Both the position numbers and the translations under genes were made by a program. The notes beneath the pieces were generated by a model. It was not told the DNA's origin and searched no databases. It saw only the letters and a list, made by a program, of their open reading frames with translations. Of a stretch of DNA of 64,000 nucleotides, positions 12,527-24,371 are shown piece after piece (the first letter of the stretch is position 1; each line of letters begins with the position of its first letter). Where the stretch lies: the NCBI GenBank assembly GCA_948567375.1, contig OX419755.1, forward strand, positions 40,553,001-40,617,000, given 5' to 3'. This DNA is from Lunularia cruciata (taxonomy: Eukaryota > Streptophyta > Marchantiopsida > Lunulariales > Lunulariaceae).

Positions 12527-13815
12527 TCCTCAATAGGTTTGGCTAGATTTGATACATATAATCTCATCATTCAGATATCTCTGAATTTATTATTACGGTG
12601 GAGAAATACATTATTGCTATTGATGAGGTTTCAAATTCCAAGATAAATGATTACGTTCTTTTGTGATTTTTTCCACATTGCATCACCTCACATTGAACTA
12701 GCATCTCACACGAAAACACATGAAATATTTGAACAAAATGTTAAGGCTAGAAATAGACTTTAATAAACAGCTTAACAAGTATATAACATAATAAGAAGAA
12801 GATTAGTAAGGTAAAGATTATGTAGTGGGTGTTTCAATACTAAGATCCACGGATTTCTAAGGGCAGGGTAGTGATATCCGTAAAACCTTCTATGGGTACC
12901 TAAAACTACTTTAAGTTTATAAAAAATCACAACCCATAAAATTTTGTATGGCTGATTAAAACCAATCAAAAGACATGAGTGGTTTCATTTCTAATCTTTA
13001 TGGGTTAAATTAGGAAGAGGATTACAAGATGTACAAGGTGAGCTATATAATAAATTTTCAGAAGCTCCGTGTATGTCATGGATAATAAAGATAAGAAATG
13101 CACCACAAATGATACGAAGGTTTACATTCTTATTATACAGGTTTGTGACCAGAATAAACAATTGAAAAAATTGAAAATCCTCCTTCTTGGAAGAGTGAAC
13201 TCTTTTCATTTTAAAATTAATAATATTATCAAAGCCAAAGCTGAATAAAGCCAACTTAGTTTATTCTGTTGTAGTTCCATAGTTCTTGTCTTTGTTGAAT
13301 TCTAGTGTTCTCTCCCTATCAAACACGTAGTGGAGTCATGAAATTTTCCATACCATTGAGAATTAGGTAAAATTTGAGTGCCAAAGACTTTGAGAAATTG
13401 GATTGTTGCACTTTGAGAAATTGAATTGTCATGAAATTGGGTGGTTGAAATTGTGGAGGACACTCACTCTCCAATTCCTCTTGCCATTCCCATTTCTTAG
13501 CATCAATTCTGTCCTATTTCTTGTTGTGCAAATTCCATTTCCAATCCTAATCTATCATAGAGAGGTAGATTCCAAGAGTTAATGAAGATGGTGTAATCAA
13601 CACCTTATATGGTGAACAAAGTAAAACTTGCAAGGATAGGTTTAGGATGATATCTCATCATTATGCTCAATTTCCAAATTATTTGGAAGATCCCAACACT
13701 TTAAGTAGATCCATGGGGCAATTGTGAAAAGCTAATTTAGAAGAGCATAGCTTCTAGTTATATGGCTACTTATCTCATACGACATAAAAAAGGTTTTCTT
13801 GAATCAACAACAAGA

Positions 13816-14590
13816 GATAAATTATATAAAAATTGAGTATGATATATGAAGTAATAAGAAGAATCAAAGAATAGAACAAGTGCATAAGAGAAGGTCTCAT
13901 CTACAAGGAATTGAAACACATGTGGAGAACTATAGATGAAAAATTAAATCATCTATGTCTCTATATGGAGAGGATAGATTTCATGTTTGTATGCAAAGCT
14001 AATGTTTTTCTACTTATGCTTGTAAGTACGAGGATTGGAAATAAGATGAATACTTGTCAAAGGATAAGGCAAGGAGAGCAGATTGGATCTAGAGTTCTAC
14101 TTGAAGAGGAGGATGAATTTTACAGAGAGTACACTTGTATATTGATGACCACTTAATTATTTTTTTATGAATTCCCTATTAGACAAGGGATAGAATCACT
14201 TCCTTATACTATCCTAAGTATACAAGAAGATAAATTGTATAAAAAATGAGTATGATATATGAAGTCATACAAAGATATCAAAGGATGGAAGGACAAAGTG
14301 CATAAGGAAGGCCTCATTGATAAGGAATTGAAACATGGACTGAAAGTATAGATGATACATTACAACATCTCTGACTTTCTTTTCAGAGAATATATTTTAT
14401 GTTTGGATGCAAAGCTAATGTTCTCTACTTATGTTTGTAAGTATATGGATTGGAAATGAGATGAATATTTGTGAAAGGATAAGACAAGGAGAGGAGATTG
14501 GATCTACACTCAATTATTTCCTTGTGCATTCCTTAGTAAGCAAGGGATAAAGTCATTTCCTTATATTATCTCCCAAGTACACAAGGGCTA
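13816..14590. repeat. Tandem duplication of about 0.4 kb, diverged
   Basis: The blocks at about 13816-14225 and 14227-14590 align along most of their length. Shared landmarks in order are a GAGTATGATATATGAAGT segment, an AAGTGCATAAG segment, GGAATTGAAACA, GCAAAGCTAATGTT and GGAGATTGGATCTA. The copies differ by many substitutions and a few indels. Function is unknown. Confidence 0.75.
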
Positions 14591-14940
14591 GATGAAGACA
14601 CTATGCTTAGGCTAAAAGTAGAGAATCAATCACACTCCAATTATATTCCAAGTATAGAGCATGATGACATTGAAGATGATGTACCCTAAGTGAAAGGAAC
14701 AAAACTAAAGGAGTAGGTTCTAGCACAAGAAAGAGATAAGGAATAAATCTCATAAGAAGAGGAATTTTTCTAAAGTAAATTCCAAGATCACACATCCAAT
14801 GCTTTCCCACAAGACTTGGTATACAAGGGTACCAAGCACTCAATGCATAGAGATACCTTACAAAAATCAATAACAAAGAAAAAATTCAAGAAAAAGAAGG
14901 AAGAGGAAAAATTATTTGAGGTGTGGTGACCCTTACCAAA

Positions 14941-15431
14941 TGTAACAATATGGAGTTTATAGACGAGTTAGTCAAGATAAAAAGTATCAAATAGGCTAAA
15001 TTAGCCAAAATTTAAAAGAATATTCTAATGCATCTAGAAAGCTACTTAGTACTTGCTAGTATTGTGTATTGTGCATGCCAAGTGGTGACTTTTAGGAGGA
15101 AGCTTCTCAACTAGCTTAGCTTGCATGCCAAGTAGGTGACTTCTAGAAGAAAGCTTCTAGGAAAGCTTCTCAACTAGCTTAGCTTGCATGCCAAGTAGTT
15201 TGTTTCTAGAAGGAAACTCCTTGAGAAGCTTCTTGGTTAGCTTGGCTTGTACTCTAAGAAGGTAGCTTTTAAGAAGCTTCTTGAGAATTCTCTCAAGAGT
15301 CTTGTATGTTCCTTATAAATACCAAAGCCCAAGTTCATGCTAGGCATTTGGAGTTTCAATCATTCAAGAATCCTAATGTGATCTTTCACTCAAATCTTCC
15401 ATTCTCCTATTTCACTTCTTGATCTTTTACA
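14941..15431 (+). repeat. 5' LTR of element E
   Basis: It begins TGTAACAATATGG and ends TTTTACA, directly before a primer-site-like sequence. It contains diverged internal repeats built on an AGCTTGCATGCCAAGTAG core with TCTAGAAG and GAAGCTTCT segments. The same LTR type recurs at 56180 and 62948. Confidence 0.88.
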
Positions 15432-15432
15432 T

Positions 15433-15443
15433 TGGTATGATAA
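15433..15443 (+). promoter_or_regulatory. Primer binding site of E (degraded)
   Basis: TGGTATGATAA lies one base after the LTR end. It matches the start of the initiator-Met-tRNA type site (TGGTATCAGAGC) in its first six positions. The related element H retains TGGTATCAAAG. Confidence 0.65.
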
Positions 15444-15444
15444 T

Positions 15445-16264
15445 AAGAATGGGATGGATGGAATTTATGGACCACCAAATCCATTTCTGCCAAAGCATTG
15501 AGATTTTTGTGTCCATGTACTATCCAAGCATCATTTCATCTAGTTCATCTTCTCATGCTTTGGGTATCATTTTTTGAATACAATACCCTTGTTTGATGAA
15601 CTCTTGGTACTTCCAATTGTAACTTATGGAGAACGATGTGTTAACTTAGATAATTGTAGGTAGTTTGATAGAGTAGTAGCCATGGTTGCAATGCTCAAAG
15701 TTATAATTGCTATGCAATAACAAATCAAGCACATTACTCAATTGTTGGAAGAACAAGACCATTCAACGACAAGAGTATGTAGAGAGTGCACCATTTTGAG
15801 ACAGAGAAGAGTGAATCTGATTTCCAAAGCCCAAGGTATTTGAAGGCAAGGATCTTTTGGGTACAATGGAGAATTTTATGTTTGATTGTGAACATTATTT
15901 TGAAGTTACAAATCTTTAAGATGAATAGAGATAAATTATCTTGGCTTCATGCCAATTGGATGGAGTGGTAAAACTATGGTGGCAATTATAAGTGAAAAAA
16001 GCTAAATTGCAATTTGTTATGCCAATCCTAACATAAGAAGAATTCAAGAGTACAATGATTGGGCAATTTTGAGCTATAAATGTCACACAAGCTACACAAG
16101 ATAGATTGGTAGAAATTGAAACCAGTTGGTTCTATAAGAAACTATATCATTCAATTCCAGAGCACCATAGTGAAAATTCTAAATATACTAGAAGGTGAAG
16201 CTCTAGATTTATTTGTGAGGGGTTTAAAGTCATGCACCAAATTGGAATTGACAATGTAGGAGCA
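15445..16264 (+). pseudogene. gag of element E, N-terminal part, disrupted
   Basis: The frame reads a Ty3/gypsy capsid-type sequence with a KVFEGKD-like start, an ENFMFDCEHYFEV segment and a LDGVVKLWW segment, typical of plant retrotransposon gag proteins. In-frame stops are frequent. The sequence is interrupted at 16265 by the 5' LTR of element C and the remainder resumes at 52176. Confidence 0.75.
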
Positions 16265-16866
16265 TGTAATACCAATAGCTAGACATATTATCTAGAGGTG
16301 AAAATTGACTTGGTAACATGTAGAAAGATGTTATATATGATAGACTAAGTAGATCAAATAGAAGTCTCACCAAAAGAGTACTTCCACTAATAGAGCAAGA
16401 GCCAGAAACAACTTGAAAATTTCAAAGTCAATTTTGGAGGCCTAAATAGATGAATTAGACCTCAAAAATAGTGTGAGTCTCCTCCCATAAGGAAGAAGGT
16501 TGGCTTTCTCTCCCCCACTATTTGTCTTGTCAAGAGCTTTCCAATTGTACCTCACCCATATAAAAATTTCAGCTTCCACAAGAAGATTCTCTAAATATCC
16601 CCTTTGATCAAACCTGTTTAACCAACCAAATAGGACAAGGATTGACATGTCACTCATAAATACAACTAATCTAAGGGTGAAGCTTGTTGACATGTCATCA
16701 ATCCATGTATCTGATCCAAGAGTAAAGCTTCCTTTGAGTAGATCCTCTTTGATATATAATAAAGACAAGGTGCTTTGAGTGGAAGTATTGGAGTATTGAG
16801 TGTGAAGCTTTGTATTTCTTCTCTTGTGTTTCTCTTGGGATGTTCTCTTATCCTAGGAATATTATA
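16265..16866 (+). repeat. 5' LTR of element C
   Basis: It starts TGTAATACCAATAGCTAG and ends with ATATTATA in place of the TATTACA end of G. It aligns along its length with the G LTR, including the TATATAATAAAG promoter and polyadenylation block near 16755. A primer-site sequence TGGTATCAAAGC follows at 16868. Confidence 0.88.
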
Positions 16867-16958
16867 ATGGTATCAAAGCATGTGTTTTAATCCAAGAGAG
16901 TGGATCACCTCTCTTGGAGGAACATGGACTATTGAGACTAAGTAATTTTGAGGAGAGA
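16867..16958 (+). other. Primer site and leader of element C
   Basis: TGGTATCAAAGC at 16868-16879 resembles the initiator-Met-tRNA primer site. It is followed by leader sequence shared with G (30086-30180). Insertion A breaks the leader after the GAGA target at 16955-16958, and the leader resumes at 26249. Confidence 0.75.
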
Positions 16959-17065
16959 TGTAGTGCATATATACATTACTACACAATATACATTGCTATC
17001 AACATCATACACTATAGAAGCACAACTCACACATAAGTCATACATAGACTCTAATGTGCCACAAT
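16959..17065 (-). repeat. Terminal block X at the 3' end of element A
   Basis: This 107-base block runs from TGTAGTGCATATATAC (plus-strand reading) to GTGCCACAAT. It occurs once here, twice at the left end of B (27713-27819 and 28270-28376), and not at the 5' end of any copy. It lies just downstream of a purine-rich tract (17067-17081, minus strand) of the sort that primes plus-strand synthesis. Confidence 0.75.
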
Positions 17066-17235
17066 TGCCTCCCTAGCTGGCGGTTAGGTCCTTCTAACTC
17101 CAAATAGCCATCTACTCCAAGTATATGGTATACCCTATGATGGGCAAAGATCAAAAGGCCGGTTGCAATGGAGCCCCATCCTTAGTCACCTGTCTGCAAT
17201 CTATACCATATAAAGAATGAACTAGCTATAGGTCA
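17066..17235 (-). other. 3' untranslated region and polypurine-like tract of A
   Basis: Between the PHD frame and block X lies about 170 bases without a frame. It ends on the minus strand in CTAGGGAGGCAAT, directly before TGTGGCAC. In B the same position reads CTAGGGGGGCAAT. This is a good polypurine tract candidate. Confidence 0.6.
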
Positions 17236-17915
17236 AGTACATATAGGACATAACCACTATCCCTAAGGAACCACCGTGAGAGGAGGAGTCAAACATGTCA
17301 TATGCCATCCTCTTGAACACCTCTACACTAAAATAGTAGCAGCTCCACCAGAAGTGCCACATAAAGTACACCTCAAGCCTGCACGTACAAGTGCCAAGCT
17401 TGGGTCCATAATACCATCAATGTTTGGGAGGTGGCATGGCACACAAGTACACACATGATCCTTCCAAACAACACCATCACATCCTTCTAACACAAGGACT
17501 TCAGATGGCAAAACCTTGTGCACTCTCAAGATAGTGCGGCTTGTCAAAACATCAAGTGTAATTAGTGATGTTTGTTGTAGATATACATAGTCTCCTGGAT
17601 GAAATTGATGGATTGAGGGTCTATAACCTCCTTCCTCAAATGGTAGCATAGCCTAAGGTATCTTTATGCAGAGCAATTGCCAAGTTCTTGAAGGCCATCG
17701 ACATCACTCTTCGAAAGATCTCTACCTATTAAGAATATGCACTCATCCATACATCTGGGCCATCCAAGTCCAAAACTACAATAACATCTTGACAAATGGC
17801 TGCAGGTAAATCTGGATCTTGTCCATAGAGTAGGAAGTAAGGAGAGAAGGATGCTAAGGAGGCTTGACGGCTGAACCAATAGCCCATGGCCAATCAAGGT
17901 AATTGGAGATCCCAA
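17236..17915 (-). pseudogene. Integrase C-terminal region and PHD finger of element A
   Basis: After the integrase core comes a basic region (YRPSIHQFHPGDYVYL) and then a cysteine-rich module at 17370-17236. Its zinc-binding pattern is that of a PHD finger: RCTLC, a GGAA segment, then a CSRGWHMTC segment, TPPLTVVP and a closing WLCPIC. The first cysteine of the second knuckle falls at a stop codon, and two further stops (likely Gln or Trp codons changed by one transition) interrupt the module. In A the cysteines flanking GWH are retained, whereas B has Tyr at both. PHD fingers commonly read the histone H3 tail. In the chromovirus families this position holds a chromodomain. Confidence 0.8.
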
Positions 17916-17949
17916 TCTCCAAAGTGGCCTCTCTACAAACCATACTTTT

Positions 17950-18530
17950 TCAATCCTCTCTTCATCGTCTGAACCACTCTCTCTGCTAAGCCATCTGCCT
18001 CAAAGTGATCTTGGGATGTAGTACAATGGTCAATCAAAGCCTTGTCACACAAGACCTAAAATTCTCCCAAGAACTCTATACCCTGATCAGTCAAAACCTC
18101 AATTAGTGCACCAAAATGACTAAGAACTTGATCTAGGGATGAGTAAGTTGTCCCTTCACTAGACTTTTCAGGTAGTGCCACCAACTCAAAACACTTAGAG
18201 AAGTGCTCCACCATCACCAAAACATATTGATGATGTCTTATAATCAGCGATAAAGGTCTAGCAAAGTCCAAACTCCAATGGTAACCCAATTCCATGATAG
18301 GTAATAGGTGTAACTGTGGCATATAAGCATTGAATAATGCTCTAACTCGGTCATAAACCACACTTCTAGCAACAAAATACTATACCTTGGTCTGTATATT
18401 GCACCACCAATAATGACTCTGGAGTAAGCTACATGTATGCTTTACTCCAAAATGTCCTAGCTCCTCATGAGCATGATGCACCAACTGTAGTCTTTGAGAT
18501 GGAAGTGGTACTACTCTCACTCTACCATCC
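17950..18530 (-). pseudogene. Integrase of element A
   Basis: The N-terminal zinc-binding part (HHAHEELGHFG then decayed cysteines) precedes a DDE core. The first Asp is in WSLDFA, the second in LTDQGIEF, and the Glu region lies after about 18056, where the frame decays. The core matches Ty3/gypsy integrases, not tyrosine recombinases. At least one stop precedes the core. Confidence 0.8.
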
Positions 18531-19240
18531 TCCTATACATGCAAAAGGTGTTTGCCCTCTAATTTGAACCATCTAGCTTGTCGAAGAACATAGTCTCTCT
18601 CCTTGGCCCCAACTATGCCACCCACAACACCAAGGCAAAGATAGTCCATCATTAAGGCATCATCATGAATGTCTTGTTGGACTATACCAATATTTTCACT
18701 CTCTAGATCTATGACCTCAATAACTCCTCTTGTATGCATTGAGAGAGATACCACCAAAGTCTCAAAAAATATACATAGAAAGGCAGATACATGCCAACCT
18801 AGCACCATCTCCTCATCTGTCTCACCATGCCAATTTACTTTGGTCTGATCTTGCTGGCGGGGATATGGGTATCTACTCAACCCATTTGCATCACGGTTCA
18901 CCACTCCAGGTCTATGAATAACCATGAAATCATACTCTTGTAAAATCAGAGCCTATTGTGCAAGCTTCCTTGAAAGCTTGAAGGACTCCATCAACCACTT
19001 CAGTGGCTGATGATCAGTGATGAGAGTGAAGGGGTTACCAGATAGGTAATATCGGAAATGTGCTACTGCTCAAACTACTGCCAAGCACTCTCCCTCATAT
19101 GAACTATACTTTGCCTTTGCTGAATTGTTGGATCACCTAGCATAGGCCACCACAAACTCCTTCCCCTTATCATCATACTTGGTGAGAATTGCTCCAAGCT
19201 CCAACACACTCCAATCAATATGAACCTAAAATGGTCATCC
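18530..19240 (-). pseudogene. RNase H and linker of element A
   Basis: The module opens with an IDWS motif that keeps the first catalytic Asp (B has Asn). It continues through a Glu-containing GECLAV-type segment and ends with DANGLSR, which carries the last Asp. It is followed by an acidic linker of about 100 residues before the integrase zinc region. Several stops are present. Confidence 0.75.
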
Positions 19241-20170
19241 TTTGATTGGTCTCAAAATATGAACAGATGTCAACCTCTCCTTTTGCTCTACAAAAGCCCT
19301 CTCTTGCTCATCTCTCCAACACCACTCTTGTGTAAGCTTGGTCAGCTTTGTCAAAGCCTTGGCAATGACACTAAATCCTCTAACATAACAATGATAGAAG
19401 TTACCAATCCAAGGAATGATTGCACTCTGCTCACATCCATAGGCCAAGGAATACTTGCAATAGCTTCCACTTTGGTCTGCTAAACACCAGGTCCTCCAAG
19501 GTAGATAGTGTGATCCAAATACTCAACGTACTCATGGAAGAACCTACATTTCCCAAGATGTAATTTGAGTCCATGAGATCTCAACCTCTCAAATACCTCC
19601 AACAACTGTCTCTCATGCTCCTCCATAGTAGTGCTATAGATCAAAATGTCATCAATATAGCACCGAGCAAAATCTAATCCAACTAGGATCCTATCCATGA
19701 CCCTTTGGAACTTGGCAAGAGCATTCTTCAACCCAAACGGTAAGAACTTCCATTGATATAACACATCATTACCATGAGGATTAATAGCCTAGAATGCTAT
19801 CTTGATTGGTAACTGATGATATTCTGCTCAAAGATCCAAAGTACTGAAGACCTTTGCATGCCCAATCACATCAAAAATCTCCTCCGGTGTAGGCATTGCA
19901 TACTGATCAGTCCTGGTCTGTTGGTTAATAGGACGGTAATCTCCACACATCCACCTATCTGTGTAGTTGCAATGCATTTCCTTCTTGGCTGACATCATTG
20001 TAGCTGATGTATATTCTCTATGTGAGATCTCCACCAAACTAGTGTCAAAAAGGTCTCTACTTTGGCTCTAAATCAATGCCCTCTTCATATCACTATAAAA
20101 ATAAGGATGTCAAAAAATTGGTGTATCACTAGTCAACTCAATCCATATACCAAGTACTTTTAGAGCACCC
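19240..20170 (-). pseudogene. Reverse transcriptase of element A
   Basis: The frame carries the polymerase motifs in order: a DYRPINQQT block, STLDL, a FLPFGLKNA block and the catalytic CYIDDILIYS. The palm and thumb follow with HLGKCRFF and YLDHTIY. YIDD matches gypsy elements of this kind (C and G have FLDD). Stops and shifts divide it into pieces at 19828-20037 and 19480-19764. Confidence 0.82.
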
Positions 20171-20639
20171 AAATCCTTCATACTGAAGGAAAAACAACTC
20201 ATGTAACTCCTCAAGAACCTCTAAACTCTCCATCTTTCCTCTCCAATAAGCTTGGGTCCAAGATCTGGCTCCCAAGTATCCTATATAACTATCACAAGAG
20301 TGGAAGACGTATTGATTGGCTGCTACACTGGGCCCTTGAGAGTAGTAGTACCATGCCCCCGACCATTAGAGGTCCTAACCTCTATGTGAAAAACTCCCTC
20401 CACTCTGGCTGCAAGCTCCACACGTCCTCTAGCCGCATCCCAAGTGGACTAAAGGTGTAATCCAAGTAGCCCACTCTTTTCACGCTTACTTGGATGGACT
20501 CTAAGTAGACCACTCTCCCTAGTAGCCATTGGCTGCATCCCAAGAATACCATGTCCACTTGGTCTATCATCCCTAGCATGTGCTTGAATCATCTCAATAA
20601 GCATAGGGCTCACGAGTGTCCGAGTGGTGATGCATATCT

Positions 20640-21570
20640 AAGTGTATCCTATGCTGCTCTGCCAAGCCAAGGCTCACAATCCAAGTCAAACAGTTCAAGT
20701 CTATAGCTTGACCTAACAATTGACACCTAGATGCCTTTGACAATACTAAAATAGTGGTAATATGGGTGTGAAAACCCATTGTATGCTCTCTCTCATCAGC
20801 GTTAGGTTCCACCAATTGTTGTAACTATGAGTCCCAAACCAGTCCAAGACTTCCATCTCAAAAAGCATGAGAACTTGGGAAACTCATAAGTGCGGGAAAA
20901 GCGGCTCTTGGTTGTCCAACTAGGTTTACCACTACCATTGTCTGAGATTGACGACCAACATCCAAGATGTCATCACCAAGGATGTGGTCAAGTCACAAAT
21001 CCCATCATAAGCACATTGTAAAACTTCTCAAGTAAGAAGTTTGTCCACCAAAGACAAAGACAATGAGCCCGTGATCCTACTTTGGTTGCTGGTCCCATCC
21101 AAGAATGGACTTGATGTGTACTTACCACCACTCTGGTGCAAGAATCACCCATCAAAGGAACGTTCTCAAAAATGTAAGTTGGAGAAACGGATTGATGAAC
21201 TTTGGAGATGTTGTAGTATCCGTAACAAATCCCAAAACACACCAAAACAAGGATCCTAAAGACCCAAACCTCAGCCAACATGTGTATATCCCTGACATGG
21301 CCATCCAAAAATCACCAAGTGAATAGGCCCATGTCTCTCCAAATCATGCACCCCCAGTAAGGAAATGTCTACTGGTAGAGCCTTTTGGTAATCTCTAATT
21401 GCTGATATTGGTAATAACTCGCGATACCAATAAGCCAAGTGTACAACATGATGTAGAGAGACTCGCCTAGTTGTCTCATCTCTCTCCACATACAAGTACC
21501 TCTGTACTTGTATACCCGCCTGTAATATCGCAGCTAGTCTAATGCTAATCCCATTGAACAACTCCAATAG
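20640..21570 (-). pseudogene. C5-cytosine DNA methyltransferase domain of element A
   Basis: Methyltransferase motifs follow in order on the minus strand. Motif I (AdoMet binding) reads CLLELFNGIS, with Asn where B has Gly. The catalytic Cys lies in GWPCQG (motif IV, about 21297). Motif VI is FENVPLMGDS, motif VIII is GSRAHCLCLWWTN, and a C-terminal TMGFHTH block (motif IX) precedes LGQAIDLNCLTW (motif X). Order and spacing resemble the catalytic domain of DNMT3-type enzymes. It lies between protease and reverse transcriptase, so it is part of pol. Stops occur after motif IV and before motif IX. Motifs I to IV are in one unbroken frame (21271-21705). Confidence 0.86.
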
Positions 21571-21719
21571 ACATACTCCCTCTACTAGATTCTGCCAAGC
21601 AATGAGTGTGGTATCCAAATGTGTCAAAGTAATCAACTTTGGAGGCTCATCCTCACACTCATCTCCTAATGGTATGAAGGCTCCACTCCAAGCTTGTTGC
21701 ACCAATTGATCTACATGCT

Positions 21720-22631
21720 ACTGCAATGCCTCCTTTGAACTCCACAATAGAATATCCAAGGTGGATGGAACAATCCCACTTGTACTCCAAATCCAAGTGA
21801 TCTCCTCTAGTATCGGAGTATCCTCTATATGGGCGTTCTACTCCAACAAGTCACCAAGCCAAGTAATTGCACCAATGAAAGCTGAAATTGATGCTGCCAT
21901 GGCCCCGGATTGTAGTGAGCCAAGACTACCACTATTGAAGCATACTGGTAGGCGACATACCCGTCCCTCACCAAATTGTCAACTTGGTCTATAGGAGACT
22001 GTCTCCTCCCAATAGTCAATGTTGAACCCATGGGGTATAACACTGCTCCTCCAACTAGCACATCGTATGACTCAGCTATTGTCGCAATAGCCTAAGCTCT
22101 CACCACCAAGCTATTAGTCAAATGACCAGGCTGAACCTGGAAAACAAGCTCTCCATGTGTGATGTAATGTGTCAAACCACCACCTAGAGATGTTTAGATC
22201 TAAAATGGACAGCCCTCCACATTGGTCTTCCGTTACTCTAGACCGACTACTACAGCCTTCTCCAACAGAAGGAGTTGCGCACCAGAGTCTAACAAGACTC
22301 TATATGATGTATAGACCTTACTTAAAGGTCCCACCAAATGGAAAATCCGCCTTTGGTTATCCAATAAGACAACACCAGGTGTGAACCGTGCTCTCTCAAA
22401 GGCCGGTCTAGTTGGCAACTCCTCCAGTCTAGCCGCTACTGCTTGCCATAAACCAATGGTTGCTGAACGGATCCCATACTCCTCAACCAAGTCAACTCCA
22501 CTATCAATCACCTCTGGTCTAGTAGTAGGAACCACATCATCCCTACTCTCACAAAGTGTGGCAACCAACCAGAACATTGGGGTTGGGTCAACTCCCAATG
22601 TAAACATGTCACTAGCTAAAAAAAAGGGCAT
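21720..22631 (-). pseudogene. Aspartic protease region of element A
   Basis: The retropepsin active site reads VLLDSGAQ, with Asp-Ser-Gly intact, in the frame 22233-22631. A stop follows shortly (GLE then TAA), after which the frame continues with a conserved VGGAVLYPMG segment seen in all copies. The region runs into the methyltransferase. Confidence 0.78.
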
Positions 22632-22642
22632 GACAAAATCAG

Positions 22643-24371
22643 CTAAGCCGTCTCCAACATCATGTTAGACTCAATTTGTGTAGTAGTAGGTGGCTGACTA
22701 GCATGTAGTCTATCATGCATTCCATCACCACCTACCACACCTACATTGGGACGTCTAGGAGCCATGGATGTCATCTGTAATGCTTCAAAGAGCATGAAAG
22801 ACTGGGGAAGTCTGACTTGTCTCCTAACCTCTCCTCTCTGTGGGTCCAACTCCACTAATGCCACGCTAGGCTCTAGAGCACAAACTGCACTCCTAGTCAC
22901 TACTATAGATGCATCCACATGTGCTACTCCGCACATGAAGTCCAAAGCATCTCTATCACCAACATATGAGGTGGAAACCTCAGCACCCAAATCTGATCTC
23001 CTATGAGCAATAGCCATACTAGCTAATCTTTGCTCCAATTGTTCAATCCAAGTAGCCATAGCTGTATCAGAAGTAAGGGTAGGTACCGCAGTTCTACTAG
23101 GTAGATCCTCTACCACCATCTCTACCACCTCGTCCTCCATGAATTAGAGCTCCTCTACTACTTGCCATAGCAGCCCTACCACTCCGTAACTCTGGGTGTA
23201 GGTCAAAGCATTGGTCACTAGTGTGACCAAATTTGTGGCAAAGCTCATACTACCTCTGTGCTAGCTGTGATGTACCAAAGGTATCAGGTCTACTGCCCTG
23301 AGTACACTCTCTCCTATGGTGAGGTCCACCACAAGTCCAACAAGCAACACCACCACTCGCTCCATAGGATCTAGGCTGTCCACCCTATCCTCAAAAACCA
23401 ACTGGGTGGGATGCACTCTATTGCACTCTAGAAGAATATCACCACTCTCTCCTCAACCATGTTGAGCTCAATCGCTTAGCTAAACCAAAGACCACTGCCA
23501 AAGTAGGCAAAGTAGCCTATAACATTGTAGCCTAGTGTAGCCTATACATATAGCCTATAACAACATAGCCTAGTAGCCTATAACAATGTAGCCTAGAGCT
23601 CTACGTTGCAACTCCTTGTCTAATATCCCATACCAAAGCTGGATTGCCTGGGCCTGAGTAACTCCTTGAGTGAAACTGATCAGCCGCCTCATGCAAGTGT
23701 ATGCCTTGCATAGGCACTCTCTAGCCTTCCGTTGGAACTCATGGAAGCTCCTCAGCTTGTCAATCCGCACTAGGGTAGTTCTACCTCAAACACTAGAAGA
23801 ACTCCACCATGGGGTTAAACCCCGGTACCACACCACCTCCTACAGTGGTACCTCCACTCATGGTATCACTATCTCTAGCTTGTGCACCTCCACTAGCTCC
23901 ACCAACACTACCCCAACTAGAACTCGTGGGTATAGCCTATCTACTCCTGGCAATCAAGCTTGAAGTGATGGAGACATAATTTGGAGACCAATATTGTCTC
24001 CATAACTCAATCTCCTCCAAATAGGCTCTCCTAAACTCATAGTAGTCATCCATTGGCGGACCTTCCAAATGTTGAAACGACCTCTTCCATGCCATGAACG
24101 GTGTCAACAAAGTTGGGTTTTGTATCTATTGCATATCACACCAACTATCAAACTCTTGGATGAAGTCATCCAACTTAATGGTACCCACTATACTAGAGTA
24201 ATGCCTAGGGCCTTTGGAGGCCCCATAAATCTTGTCCATGTCCCACAACAACAGTGTGGACACGCCAAGTGCACTCTCAACTAAATAAGCTCTTATGTCA
24301 AACTCTAACTCAAAGTCAATCTCCTCCCTCACTAGGACTTGAGATACAGGTTGATACCGAGCGCACTCCAA
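22643..24371 (-). pseudogene. gag of element A
   Basis: The N-terminal part has a conserved IYGASKGP and DDFIQEFDSW segment (24126-24371). The capsid-type part includes KLRSFHEFQRKA, RRLISFTQGV and QLWYGILDKELQRR (23570-23770). Two zinc knuckles in the 23190-23380 region are damaged. An insert of repeated AGCCTATAACAATGT-like units at 23511-23599 is absent from B. A glutamine-rich coil (IEQLEQRLASMA) precedes the protease. Confidence 0.78.
23511..23599. repeat. Minisatellite expansion inside gag of A
   Basis: Five to six diverged units containing GTAGCCTA lie in a row. Copy B has a single short stretch at the matching place (about 45380-45415), so the array arose in A after the two copies separated. 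It disrupts the gag frame. Confidence 0.8.

Larger units (their letters stand above)
11431..14940. other. Gene-poor stretch left of the retroelement nest
   Basis: A less AT-rich island lies at about 11,450-12,000 and includes a 130-codon open frame (11614-12006, plus) with no recognisable domain and a hydrophobic patch late in it. The remainder is AT-rich and decayed. It holds the 23-base G run and a 0.4 kb tandem duplication. It may include old transposon remains that I could not identify. Confidence 0.45.
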
